Shown in pieces: positions 34,240 through 41,600 of a stretch of 41,600 nucleotides of DNA (positions are counted from its first letter, which is position 1; every line of letters starts with the position of its first letter). The stretch is taken from assembly GCA_011523945.1 (NCBI GenBank), contig WTFU01000139.1, positions 14,486 to 56,085 on the forward strand, given 5' to 3'. Both the position numbers and the translations under genes were made by a program. This DNA comes from Mariniblastus sp. (GTDB taxonomy: Bacteria; Planctomycetota; Planctomycetia; Pirellulales; Pirellulaceae). Below the pieces are notes generated by a model. The model made no database searches. It had not been told where the DNA came from and saw only the letters and a program-made list of their open reading frames with translations.

Positions 34240-34264
34240 AAAATTTTATGTCTACTTTGGGAAC

Positions 34265-34612
34265 CTACTTTTTCGCGTAGGAAGCCTTGGCTGGCGAGAT
34301 TTCGCCCAGCGACGCACCGCTTACACGTGCAAATCGCTCTTTCGTTCCGTCATCCAAATAGCGGTATCCAACTCGTGTTGGTTTGTTCGTTTTAGGGCAA
34401 ACCACCATGACTTTGCTCGCGCGGATAGGGGTTTCTTTGTGAAGACGTCCGCCCTGAGGGTTCTTTTGACTTGGCTTAACGTGTTTATAAGCCAGGTTTA
34501 CGCCTTCGACGACCAACATTTGGTTTTTGTGGTCGACAGAAATGACTTTACCTGTCACGGATTTGTCTTTACCACTGATGACTGTGACTGTATCGCCGTT
34601 GTGAATCTTCAT
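34265..34612 (-). CDS. rplX: 50S ribosomal protein L24
   Basis: The 115-residue protein starts MKIHNGDTVTVISGKDKSVTG, the KOW motif, and continues VEGVNLAYKHVKPSQKNPQGG and RASKVMVVCPKTNKPTRVGYR. These are hallmark segments of bacterial L24, which nucleates assembly of the 50S subunit. The length is normal for L24, with a slightly extended C-terminus (ASYAKK). In most bacteria rplX lies in the S10/spc operon between rplN and rplE. Here both neighbours are unrelated (cutC and an exported isomerase), and it has its own terminator. Confidence 0.96.
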   Translation of the reverse strand: MKIHNGDTVTVISGKDKSVTGKVISVDHKNQMLVVEGVNLAYKHVKPSQKNPQGGRLHKETPIRASKVMVVCPKTNKPTRVGYRYLDDGTKERFARVSGASLGEISPAKASYAKK

Positions 34613-34679
34613 TTTTCTCGCCGCTTTCTCGAATTAGTGAATCGAGGAGTTTCCGTCATTTTTCACCAATTGTCAAGGC

Positions 34680-35390
34680 TTAATGGTGAAATGATAGGTT
34701 CGTCAACTCGGAGATGGTTTGTTCAATCTCAAGTCGTAAATTAGCACATTTACCCGATGAAAAGCTTCCGTGAACCTGCCGGCATCCGGAAGTTTGGGTG
34801 ATTTTTTTAGCGTTTTGGGCGTTAATTCCCCCAGCTGGTAGAATTTCGATCCTCTGTTGGGCTTGTGCAAAAGCTGAGGTGATGTTGGGAAGGCCGGCCA
34901 GTGCGGTTGGCTGGTGGCCGCTGGTCATGACGCGGTCGATTCCGACCTCAATCAGTTGCTCTAGGCTATTCTGAGGGTCTCGAACTTCATCAAAAGCTTT
35001 GTGAAAAACAAGTTTTTTACCCTTGGTAAGTGAACGCATTTCAGAACAGCGGTCCAAGGCGATGGCATTGTTTTCGTCGAGGCAGCCGAATGCGATCCCG
35101 GCGACGCCCTGCTCGAGCAGCCATTTTGCGTCATGAATGAGGGTGTTCCACTCGGAATCAGAATAATGGAAGTTCCCCGCTCTCGGCCGAGCCATCGCAA
35201 TAATGGGAATTTGAATTGCGTTCATTACCAATTCAAGCAGGCCCGCTGACGGCGTTAGGCCATCGAGTTCCAATGCAGAATTCAGTTCAATGCGATCCGC
35301 ACCGGCGATTTGAGCAGTTTTGGCAGCCTCGAGTGATCCACAGCAGACTTCAACCTTAAACCCTCGGGCGTTTTTGGAAGGATTACTCAT
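34680..35390 (-). CDS. cutC: CutC copper homeostasis family protein
   Basis: The 236-residue protein from ATG 35390 carries the CutC pattern KVEVCCGSLEAAKTAQIAGADRIELNSAL near the N-terminus. MARPRAGNFHYSD, GIAFGCLDEN, VFHKAFDEV, RVMTSGHQPTA and ILPAGGINAQN follow in the order known from CutC TIM-barrel proteins. CutC has been linked to copper homeostasis, but its biochemical role is unclear. The start overlaps the stop of the upstream lipoprotein gene by 8 bases, so the pair is translationally coupled. A TTG at 35402 would add four residues and is less likely. Confidence 0.93.
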   Translation of the reverse strand: MSNPSKNARGFKVEVCCGSLEAAKTAQIAGADRIELNSALELDGLTPSAGLLELVMNAIQIPIIAMARPRAGNFHYSDSEWNTLIHDAKWLLEQGVAGIAFGCLDENNAIALDRCSEMRSLTKGKKLVFHKAFDEVRDPQNSLEQLIEVGIDRVMTSGHQPTALAGLPNITSAFAQAQQRIEILPAGGINAQNAKKITQTSGCRQVHGSFSSGKCANLRLEIEQTISELTNLSFHH

Positions 35391-36783
35391 GCTCAGCTTC
35401 AACGAGAGATTGGGGATCGCAGTATTTGAGTGCCAGCATTGCGTAGGCCGTTACGAGGTTGGGATCTCCTTCAAACCAGCGATCCGCGGGGTTGGTCCAT
35501 GAACCGTCGTCGCGTTGTAGTTCAGCCAGTCGGCGCGTGAGGTCTGCTCGCCAATCTTGTTTTTCTTGATCTTGAGTTAAGACAAATGGATCGCCGGTCG
35601 CTGCGAGTGTTTTTGCAAAGATATGGTAGTAATAATAAAGGCCTTGCTGACCCATGCCGGGATTGGTGGTTAGGTCGTAGTGTCTTCCAATCCAGTCCTT
35701 CGCCGCTTGAACTCGGATGTCGTTTTCATCGACACCGGAATAGAGGAGGCTTTTTAAACCAGCGTAGGTCATCGAAGCATAGCTGCGCAAACCACCTTCG
35801 GGCGTTTCGCCAGCCTTTGACTCACCTTTTCCGACAGCGGTGTAAATGAAGCCGCCTTCGTCATCAATAGAAGCTTTGCCAACCCACTCAGCGGTGTTGT
35901 GAGGTGTTGATAAATTTTGACACCGGGACATGAACGTCGCTGCTTTTTGGAACGCTTCGCTTTGCGGATCCTCTGCGACGGCCTTCAGTGCATCGAGGAA
36001 ATAAGACGTATTGGATGCGTCTGGTCGTTTGTGCGTTCCGTATCCCTGCCCACCATAAAACGTACTGTTGAGTTCATATCCTTCAGACTCATCCCATTGC
36101 AGGCCTTTGAGAAATGCGATTGCTTTTTGAATGGTCACGTCGTAACTTCCATTTTGGTTGACGCGATTAAAGCACATCAAGGAAACACTTGTTTCATAAT
36201 TCCTGAGGTTGCTCCCCTCTCCATAAATACCTCCGTCGGAGCGGATTTGTGTTTTGAGAAACGCGAGTGCTTTTTGAATCTTGGGGTCGGTTTGAGGCAC
36301 TCCATGGTCAAGGAGGGCACTGGTGCAAAGTGCGGTAACGGCGGGGCTGAGTTGTTTGCTAAAAGAACCGTCGGAAGCTTGGCCTTTTTCCAGCAAAAAG
36401 GTAGCTCCCGCCTTTGATGTTTTTTGAAAAAGTAGTTCAACGGTTTCATCTTGAGCGGGGTCGGTACCCTGCGCCGATTGGGTGGCTTGGTTGTTCGTTG
36501 GTTTCTCAACGGCGATTTTTTTAGGTGTTGTTGCTAGTAAGAGAGTTTGAGGTTCTTCTGCAGGCGGCGTCACGGAGGGGGCGGAATCATCCATCTTCGA
36601 GGGAACAGTTGCCGCGGTGTCTTGGCTCGCGGAGGTCTGTGTCGAGTTTTGAGGAGCCGGGGCCTCGGAGACTTGAAGCGGCGTTTCTTGATCAACTTGT
36701 GAACAGCCTAAATGAAGGCATAGCACTGCTAGAGTGCAAGTGTTAGCCAGTAGCATGGGTGAAAATCTGACGCGTCGCGACAT
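35383..36783 (-). CDS. lipoprotein with prenyltransferase/squalene-cyclase-like alpha-toroid repeats
   Basis: From ATG 36783, with GAGG eight bases upstream, the product has 466 residues. An N-terminal signal ends HLGC (Cys27), a probable lipoprotein site, though His at -3 is unusual. Residues 30-120 are Pro/Thr/Gln-rich and probably disordered. The rest has alpha-alpha-toroid repeats with QW-like motifs: GQASDGSFS, IRSDGGIYGEG, LAELQRDDGSWTNP, and Y-A-S-M-T-Y-A-G-L-K-S. This is the terpene cyclase/prenyltransferase fold. No DxDD or DCTAE cyclase motif is visible, so it is probably not a cyclase. It precedes cutC with an overlap. Confidence 0.85.
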   Translation of the reverse strand: MSRRVRFSPMLLANTCTLAVLCLHLGCSQVDQETPLQVSEAPAPQNSTQTSASQDTAATVPSKMDDSAPSVTPPAEEPQTLLLATTPKKIAVEKPTNNQATQSAQGTDPAQDETVELLFQKTSKAGATFLLEKGQASDGSFSKQLSPAVTALCTSALLDHGVPQTDPKIQKALAFLKTQIRSDGGIYGEGSNLRNYETSVSLMCFNRVNQNGSYDVTIQKAIAFLKGLQWDESEGYELNSTFYGGQGYGTHKRPDASNTSYFLDALKAVAEDPQSEAFQKAATFMSRCQNLSTPHNTAEWVGKASIDDEGGFIYTAVGKGESKAGETPEGGLRSYASMTYAGLKSLLYSGVDENDIRVQAAKDWIGRHYDLTTNPGMGQQGLYYYYHIFAKTLAATGDPFVLTQDQEKQDWRADLTRRLAELQRDDGSWTNPADRWFEGDPNLVTAYAMLALKYCDPQSLVEAEHE

Positions 36784-36966
36784 GGTTCGTACCTCACGGG
36801 ATTTGCACGGCAAGACAGACCGTACCTGTCGATGCATTGTGCGGGGTAGTTTTAGGCACAAGCTGGCAATAAAGCTGGTGCCCGGTCGAAATTTGAGAAC
36901 TTTCGTTCGGCTTTAACGGTGCCGCAGAAAAGCAACTCCACGGCAAGTCAAAGATATCATTTCTGA

Positions 36967-37254
36967 TTACTCTAAAACGGCAAGGATATCGTTTTCATTC
37001 ATGATCAGTAGCTGTCCGCCATCTACCTCGATTTCGGTACCCGCGTAGCTTGAAAAGAGAACGCGATCCCCTTCGCTGACCTGAAGGTCTGAGCGACTTC
37101 CGTCGACCATCAGTTTTCCGTTTCCAACGGATAAAATACGACCTTCTTGTGGTTTTTCACGGGCGGCATCTGGTAAGACAATTCCACCGGCGGTTGTTTC
37201 ATCAGCTTCAGTACGTTTAACAACCACTTTGTCGTCTAGAGGTTCAATTCTCAT
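36967..37254 (-). CDS. groES: GroES co-chaperonin (Cpn10)
   Basis: The 95-residue protein starts MRIEPLDDKVVVKRTEADE, followed by the mobile loop TAGGIVLPDAAREKPQEG. It continues GRILSVGNG, the roof segment, VSEGDRVLFSSYAGTEIEVDG and ends NENDILAVLE. This is the full length and motif order of GroES, which caps the GroEL chamber. I chose the internal ATG because the longer frame adds about 67 residues without homology. No groEL or CIRCE operator is in view. Planctomycetes often carry several chaperonin genes, so this may be one of several copies. Confidence 0.95.
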   Translation of the reverse strand: MRIEPLDDKVVVKRTEADETTAGGIVLPDAAREKPQEGRILSVGNGKLMVDGSRSDLQVSEGDRVLFSSYAGTEIEVDGGQLLIMNENDILAVLE

Positions 37255-37560
37255 TAAAAAAAATCCACGAGTGTCGAGCAATAATGTGACACCTGTCAAA
37301 AGTTGGATGTCACCCAAGCTCGATATTGTTCCATGAGCGGTTCTGGGGTTCAAGCCGATATCTTGAAATCGCGTACAGAGAGATCTTGCCAAATTGGGGC
37401 GATTGTCGTTTTTTATTGAGTTTTGGGAGGTTTCGGGGCCGTAAAGTCTGCACAATCGTTGGAAGCCACTTCGGGCGTTGTTTTCACCGTTTTACCGCGA
37501 AAATGCCGAAAACTGAGATAGAAGCTTTTTTGTTCCTCTTTGAACAGCGGTGTAAAATCG
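37255..37560. other. 306-base divergent spacer between groES and coiled-coil gene
   Basis: This is the promoter region of both flanking genes. I searched for the CIRCE repeat (TTAGCACTC-N9-GAGTGCTAA) and did not find it. A short imperfect GTGTC/GACAC repeat is near 37270-37292. Nothing else is supported. Confidence 0.4.
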
Positions 37561-38256
37561 ATGAATTCAGCCCAAAATGCACCTCAACCCGAAACGAATC
37601 CCAAAACCATCTTGCAAGCTATTTGTGCGCGACATGGTTTTGACCTCGCTCGAAGCAATTTTAAAAAAGAGATTCCCGAGGCCAATAAGGAAGCTGAGTT
37701 AGGCGATTGGGAGCGTGAGGGTGGTGAGGAGCTGATCTCAATTCGGATCGATCCCAGCACTAATCCCCAGTATTCTCCGAATGACGCAAGTATTCTTGAG
37801 TCGGTGGTTGAGTCCGCAAGTCAGATTCAGCAACTCGCTGAAAGGCTCGCGATCAAGGAAGATGAACTCTATCAGAATGAAGAATTGCTCGAACTCAGGA
37901 TTAGCGAGTGGGAAGCAGCGACTGAGGTCCACGAAAAAGATTACGAGTTGAGGATCCAGCATCTTTCTCAGCAAGCTTCGCAAGTTAGCACTCAGCAGTT
38001 GCACTTGATGAAGCTGCAGTCGGATATCGTGAAAAGTTACGATGCTGTGCGAGCCGCGATTGAGACATTGCTTGGAAATCCCGAAAACAAAGATGATGTA
38101 TCGGCTGCCTGTAAAACTCTGAAATTCGAATTGTCAGGGCGTTTTGACTACATCGCTCATCGCTGGGAACATCTCTCAGAGCTGATGAAAAAGTTGCGGC
38201 TGACCCAACAAGCAGAGCGTGGCGAAATTGACTGGTCGAATTGGCTTGCGGGTTAA
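37561..38256 (+). CDS. coiled-coil protein of unknown function
   Basis: The 231-residue product from ATG 37561 has a polar N-terminus (QNAPQPETNPK) with a short AICARHGFDLARS segment. A long coiled coil follows (about 90-150), with heptad-like SASQIQQLAERLAIKEDELYQ, and a second helical part (150-225) ends RGEIDWSNWLAG. No enzymatic motif, membrane segment or signal peptide is present. A TTG seven codons upstream is an alternative start. The family is not recognised. Confidence 0.7.
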   Translation: MNSAQNAPQPETNPKTILQAICARHGFDLARSNFKKEIPEANKEAELGDWEREGGEELISIRIDPSTNPQYSPNDASILESVVESASQIQQLAERLAIKEDELYQNEELLELRISEWEAATEVHEKDYELRIQHLSQQASQVSTQQLHLMKLQSDIVKSYDAVRAAIETLLGNPENKDDVSAACKTLKFELSGRFDYIAHRWEHLSELMKKLRLTQQAERGEIDWSNWLAG

Positions 38257-38343
38257 TTGGACAGCTCGCTCACAGGATTCGTCGTTGTGGGAGAGGCGTC
38301 AGAACTGGGCATGTCTTTCTACGAGAATTCGGCACGTACATGA

Positions 38344-39150
38344 TTAGCGAGTTTTCTTGGCTGGATGGTTCTCTGCCCATTTCATTAGTGAAATGACGAA
38401 TCTCTCGATGACAGGGATGACATCAACCGATTTATCAAAATCCCATTCGAGCGTTTCTTCATCCATGTATGTCGAGCGATTTAATTCTAGTTGGACTGCG
38501 TGCACGTTTTCCATGGCACCGTAATGCCGTGTGATGTAACCGCCAACAAAGCGTTCGTTAATGACGTGTGTGTAGTCGTTAATCGTGCCGGCGAATTCTT
38601 CGATCAATTCCTGGAACGCCGCTCCGCACGATTTTCCATGATTCGTTCCAAAATTGAAATCAGGCAAATCCCCTTCGAATAATCTTGGTACTTGCTGTTT
38701 GATCGAATGGACATCGAGAAGAACCACAAAGCCGAACTTCTCGATCAACCGCTTCAGTTCGGCTTCTAGTTGGACGTGGTAGGGTTTCCAGTAGTGTTCG
38801 ATTCGGTTGTTTTTCTCGGTCTCATCCGGCTCTTGGCCAGCCTGATAGATCGCATCGCCTCGAAAAGTAAAGCTGGGACAAATCCCTGTCGAAACCTGTC
38901 CGGGGTAGAGAGCCTGATCATCTGCAGGCCGGTTGAGATCCGCGACGTAGCGGGAAGTATTTGCCGATATCATCGCACCACTTTCGATTGCGGGAAGGTC
39001 GTAAAGTCGCGTTAGATGCCAATCCGTATCTGTTTTTCTGAGTCCTTCATCGGTCATTTTTTCAGCAATTTCCGGCGGAATGAATACGCCGCTGTGTGGA
39101 TTGCTGATCATGAAAGGAGAATACCCTTTTTGAAATCGAAAAAGTTTCAT
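38344..39150 (-). CDS. N-formylglutamate amidohydrolase
   Basis: The 268-residue protein starts with a short segment and then ISNPHSGVFIPPE, the family's first histidine motif. It continues DTDWHLTRLYDLPA, SRYVADLNRP, VVLLDVHSIKQ (the metal-site histidine), NHGKSCGAAFQE and GGYITRHYGA, ending VQLELNRSTYMDE. This order matches N-formylglutamate deformylase (HutG type), which removes formate from N-formyl-L-glutamate in histidine breakdown. No other hut gene is in view. The family is fairly secure; the actual substrate might be another N-formyl amino acid. It diverges from the parA gene. Confidence 0.9.
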   Translation of the reverse strand: MKLFRFQKGYSPFMISNPHSGVFIPPEIAEKMTDEGLRKTDTDWHLTRLYDLPAIESGAMISANTSRYVADLNRPADDQALYPGQVSTGICPSFTFRGDAIYQAGQEPDETEKNNRIEHYWKPYHVQLEAELKRLIEKFGFVVLLDVHSIKQQVPRLFEGDLPDFNFGTNHGKSCGAAFQELIEEFAGTINDYTHVINERFVGGYITRHYGAMENVHAVQLELNRSTYMDEETLEWDFDKSVDVIPVIERFVISLMKWAENHPAKKTR

Positions 39151-39310
39151 GAGAATTCGGTTTGTTAGCTGGAATTGTTGGGAGGATAAGGCAATGAGTA
39201 CTAACCGCTAGCATAACTGAAACCGGATTCGACTTGGAGCAGGCAACCGTTTCGCCGTATACTTTTGAACTCTTGCCGAGTAAAAGCCCGAGGAAAAAGG
39301 AGTTTCCACG

Positions 39311-40192
39311 ATGCGAAGTATTGCGGTCATCAATCAAAAGGGTGGTGTTGGAAAAACAACGACCGCCGTCAATTTAAGTGCTGCGCTGGCGGAAGCGGGC
39401 AATCGAGTCTGGCTGATTGATTTGGATCCGCAAGCTCATGCCTCGCTTCATCTCGGTTTCGGAATGGAGGAGGATTATCTTTCTGTATACGACGTTTTGA
39501 CTGCGGATGTTGGATTAGATGAAGTACGGCATTTGGTAGACGATAACCTTTGGCTCAGTCCGGCGCATATTGATCTAGCCGCTGCTGAGATGGAGTTAGC
39601 CGGTGCGGTTGGACGTGAAATCATTTTGCGTGACCGCATGGCGGAAGTGAGCGAAAGGTTCGATTACATTATTTTTGATTGCCCTCCCTCGCTGGGGATT
39701 TTGACACTAAACGCATTAACCACAGTGGATGAAGTATTCCTTCCCCTGCAGCCCCATTTTCTCGCGCTCCATGGACTAAGTAAATTGTTGCGAACGATCG
39801 AACTGGTCGGACGCCGCTTAAATCCAGTGTTGCAGTTGACGAGCGTTGTCTATTGTATGTTTGATTCTGGAACGAGATTGGCCAATGAAGTTGTAGAGGA
39901 TGTCGAGTTGTTTTTTGAAGATCAGCGTCTGACGGATTCAATTTGGTCCAATGCTTATAGTTTTGATACGAGAATCAGGCGAAACATTCGATTAGCTGAA
40001 GCGCCCAGTTACGGCCAATCGATCTTTCAGTACTCAAACGATTCCAATGGTGCCCAGGATTATCGAAGTTTGGCTCAGGAAGTTATTCAGCAGACTGCCG
40101 CGATGCAAGCGATCACCTCCACAGCACCGATTGACGATTCCGCGATGTCCCCGGATCCTTTCTACGCTCCTGAGAATCACCTCCATTATTGA
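39311..40192 (+). CDS. ParA family ATPase
   Basis: The 293-residue protein has the deviant Walker A motif NQKGGVGKTTTAVNLSAAL (9-27), then WLIDLDPQAHASLHLG with the Walker A' aspartate. The Walker B region is YIIFDCPPSLGILTLNAL, and LAEAPSYGQSIFQY lies near the end. These are ParA/Soj hallmarks; ParA dimers bind DNA and move cargo such as ParB-parS complexes. No ParB gene is adjacent, and the tail (res 255-293) is Ala/Pro-rich. The ATG has a strong GGAG site 10 bases upstream. Its cargo is unknown. Confidence 0.92.
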   Translation: MRSIAVINQKGGVGKTTTAVNLSAALAEAGNRVWLIDLDPQAHASLHLGFGMEEDYLSVYDVLTADVGLDEVRHLVDDNLWLSPAHIDLAAAEMELAGAVGREIILRDRMAEVSERFDYIIFDCPPSLGILTLNALTTVDEVFLPLQPHFLALHGLSKLLRTIELVGRRLNPVLQLTSVVYCMFDSGTRLANEVVEDVELFFEDQRLTDSIWSNAYSFDTRIRRNIRLAEAPSYGQSIFQYSNDSNGAQDYRSLAQEVIQQTAAMQAITSTAPIDDSAMSPDPFYAPENHLHY

Positions 40193-40422
40193 TTTATATT
40201 CTCCTTTCTCCTGCGATTCCCAATGTGTTGTGGTGGAGCTGGAGCGTGGATGAAATGGCTGGAGCCTGAGAGCTGGAAACGTGGAAATGTCAGTAGACAT
40301 CGTGTTGCCAGGCAGTTAACGCTTGGCAAAAAAACGCGGTTTTCAACAAACACGGGTCGCTCTTTTGGAAATGCTTGTTAGCATGATTCCGAGTTTTACA
40401 GGCCTATTTTTGGAACGTTGAT

Positions 40423-40863
40423 ATGTCGGATTTCCCGCCCAGCCTAGAAGAATTAATTGAGACTTTCGAAGATCTTCCGGAATGGGATGAACGCTACGAT
40501 TTTATGATCGACTTGGGGCGAGAGCTTCCTCCGCTGCCAACCGATTTGCAGACGGAAGAAAATATCGTAGAAGGCTGTATGAGCACGGTTTGGCTGGTAA
40601 CTGATCTCCCTGACGGAATCGATCAGCCGATGGCGGTTCAAGCGGATAGTGACTCAATTATCGTAAAAGGTCTGATCGTCATTTTACTGGCTTTTTATTC
40701 GCGGCAGACGGCGGCTGAAATTGTTAATTCCAATGTCGGTGAGTTTTTAAAACAGCTCGGTCTGGATCAGCACCTCAGCCCTCAGCGACGCAATGGTCTA
40801 TTTTCGATGATCAAGCGATTGAAGGGTTTGGCTGCGACTTATGTCAACACCCCGCCAAGCTAG
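40423..40863 (+). CDS. sufE: SufE-family sulfur acceptor protein
   Basis: The 146-residue protein has the SufE signature NIVEGCMSTVWLV, with the sulfur-accepting Cys52, preceded by the usual acidic helix (LEELIETFEDLPEWDERYDF). The later LIVILLAFYSRQTAAEI and SPQRRNGLFSMIKRLKGLA match the helical half of SufE, which accepts persulfide from the cysteine desulfurase SufS and passes it to the Fe-S scaffold. No suf genes are adjacent, so it may also serve a different desulfurase. Confidence 0.93.
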   Translation: MSDFPPSLEELIETFEDLPEWDERYDFMIDLGRELPPLPTDLQTEENIVEGCMSTVWLVTDLPDGIDQPMAVQADSDSIIVKGLIVILLAFYSRQTAAEIVNSNVGEFLKQLGLDQHLSPQRRNGLFSMIKRLKGLAATYVNTPPS

Positions 40864-40902
40864 TGGTCGCGAATGTCCCTTGAAAATTAAAAGAGGAGCC
40901 GA

Positions 40903-41600
40903 TTACTCGCGGTAATCTTCCGACTCTGGATCAAGGCTGGCAATATTCCCTTGCTTGAAAGCTTCCGCCATCGCCAAAGGCACGGTTGCTTCTGCAGCCA
41001 CAAGAATCGCCCGGTTGGCGACTACTTTTGCCTTGTTTTCCTGTTCGACTGCGACCGCTTCGGCGCGTCTTTTTTCAGCAAGTGCTTGAGCAACACGTGT
41101 ATCGGCTTCGGCCTGATCAGCCTGAAGTCGGGCGCCAATGTTGTCTCCAATGTCGATGTCTGCGATGTCGATGGAGACAATTTCAAATGCGGTGTTACTG
41201 TCGAGAGCGCGATCGAGTACAGCTTTTGAGATGCGGTCGGGCGTTTCCATGACCTCTAAATAATCAGTCGAGGAACCGATAGAGGTAATGATCCCTTCTC
41301 CTACTCTCGCAATGATGGTCTCTTCGGTCGCGCCTCCGATTAACTGATCAAGATTGGTTCGAACGGTGACTCTTGCTCGAACGCGGAGTTCAATTCCATC
41401 TTTTGAGATTGCACTTAGCGTGGTCTTGTCGGTGAAACTTCGGTCGGGGCATTCGATGACCCGTGGGTAAACACTGGTTTTGACAGCTTCGAGCACATCG
41501 CGCCCCGCCAAGTCAATGGCTGCGGCGCGGTCGAAATCGAGATCAATATTTGCACGTTCAGCCGCGATAATCGCTTGTGTGACCCTGTCAATGTCGCCCC
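40903..41600 (-). CDS. floA: flotillin-like protein FloA (3' part; 5' end outside window)
   Basis: The frame runs to the window end without a start codon, so the gene is cut. The 231 visible residues begin [20 protein letters not shown] and continue [28 protein letters not shown], the FloA pattern. They contain [20 protein letters not shown] and the Ala/Glu-rich coiled segment ([23 protein letters not shown]) and end PESEDYRE. FloA proteins form membrane microdomains in bacteria. The N-terminal membrane segment must lie beyond position 41600. Confidence 0.93.
   Translation of the reverse strand, partial: GDIDRVTQAIIAAERANIDLDFDRAAAIDLAGRDVLEAVKTSVYPRVIECPDRSFTDKTTLSAISKDGIELRVRARVTVRTNLDQLIGGATEETIIARVGEGIITSIGSSTDYLEVMETPDRISKAVLDRALDSNTAFEIVSIDIADIDIGDNIGARLQADQAEADTRVAQALAEKRRAEAVAVEQENKAKVVANRAILVAAEATVPLAMAEAFKQGNIASLDPESEDYRE

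Noticed and set aside
37255..37560. CIRCE heat-shock operator upstream of groES
   Set aside because: The nine-base inverted repeat TTAGCACTC/GAGTGCTAA is not present; only a weak GTGTC/GACAC pair exists.

Overview
The window reads as chromosomal DNA of a planctomycete, most likely from the Pirellulales group. The evidence is lineage-typical gene content: several Ser/Thr kinases with a DWG motif or unusual C-terminal domains, an ECF sigma factor overlapping its kinase gene, secreted PQQ-like beta-propeller proteins starting with a W-P-x-F-R-G motif, a Tat-exported xylose-isomerase-like TIM barrel protein, FloA, and sparsely operonic housekeeping genes (rplX, groES, sufE, parA each alone). I cannot name a genus. 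No rRNA, tRNA, CRISPR array or intact insertion sequence was seen.

Positions 119-13582 look like a light and oxidative-damage island. On the minus strand, a class II photolyase fused to a renalase-like FAD/NAD(P) oxidoreductase is followed by a Nei-type DNA glycosylase, a small membrane protein, an alpha/beta hydrolase and a DUF429-like protein. The last three genes overlap each other. Divergent from the photolyase is a short-chain dehydrogenase that has lost the catalytic tyrosine. Then come a Nudix-like protein without the terminal metal-binding glutamates and an NAD(P)-binding/DUF2867 protein. A plus-strand group follows: an M48-like membrane protein without HExxH, an ECF sigma factor and an FAD amine-oxidase-like enzyme. 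A minus-strand SOUL haem-binding protein closes the island with two microproteins. Photolyase, amine oxidase, SDR and an ECF sigma factor also occur together in known singlet-oxygen or light-response loci of proteobacteria, so a photo-oxidative stress role is a reasonable inference. The fused enzyme and the three degenerate enzymes make this version unusual.

Positions 13913-19938 hold a secreted protein of unknown role, a 0.76 kb gap, and an envelope-stress group: an HdeD-like membrane protein, a ClsC-like lipoprotein, a ClsA-type cardiolipin synthase and a general-stress-like membrane protein. Positions 19983-24439 are minus-strand: a FabZ-like dehydratase and two PQQ-like propeller proteins flanking a zinc-ribbon protein.

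Positions 24735-30032 are a signalling block: an ECF sigma factor overlapping a kinase with an anti-sigma-like N-terminus and a Cache-like C-terminus, a second kinase ending in a receiver domain without phospho-acceptor, and a small arginine-rich protein. Positions 30374-41600 are mixed: a large secreted protein, a sugar isomerase-like protein, ribosomal protein L24 with a clear terminator, CutC coupled to a terpene-cyclase-like lipoprotein, GroES, a coiled-coil protein, an N-formylglutamate amidohydrolase, ParA, SufE and the 3' part of floA.
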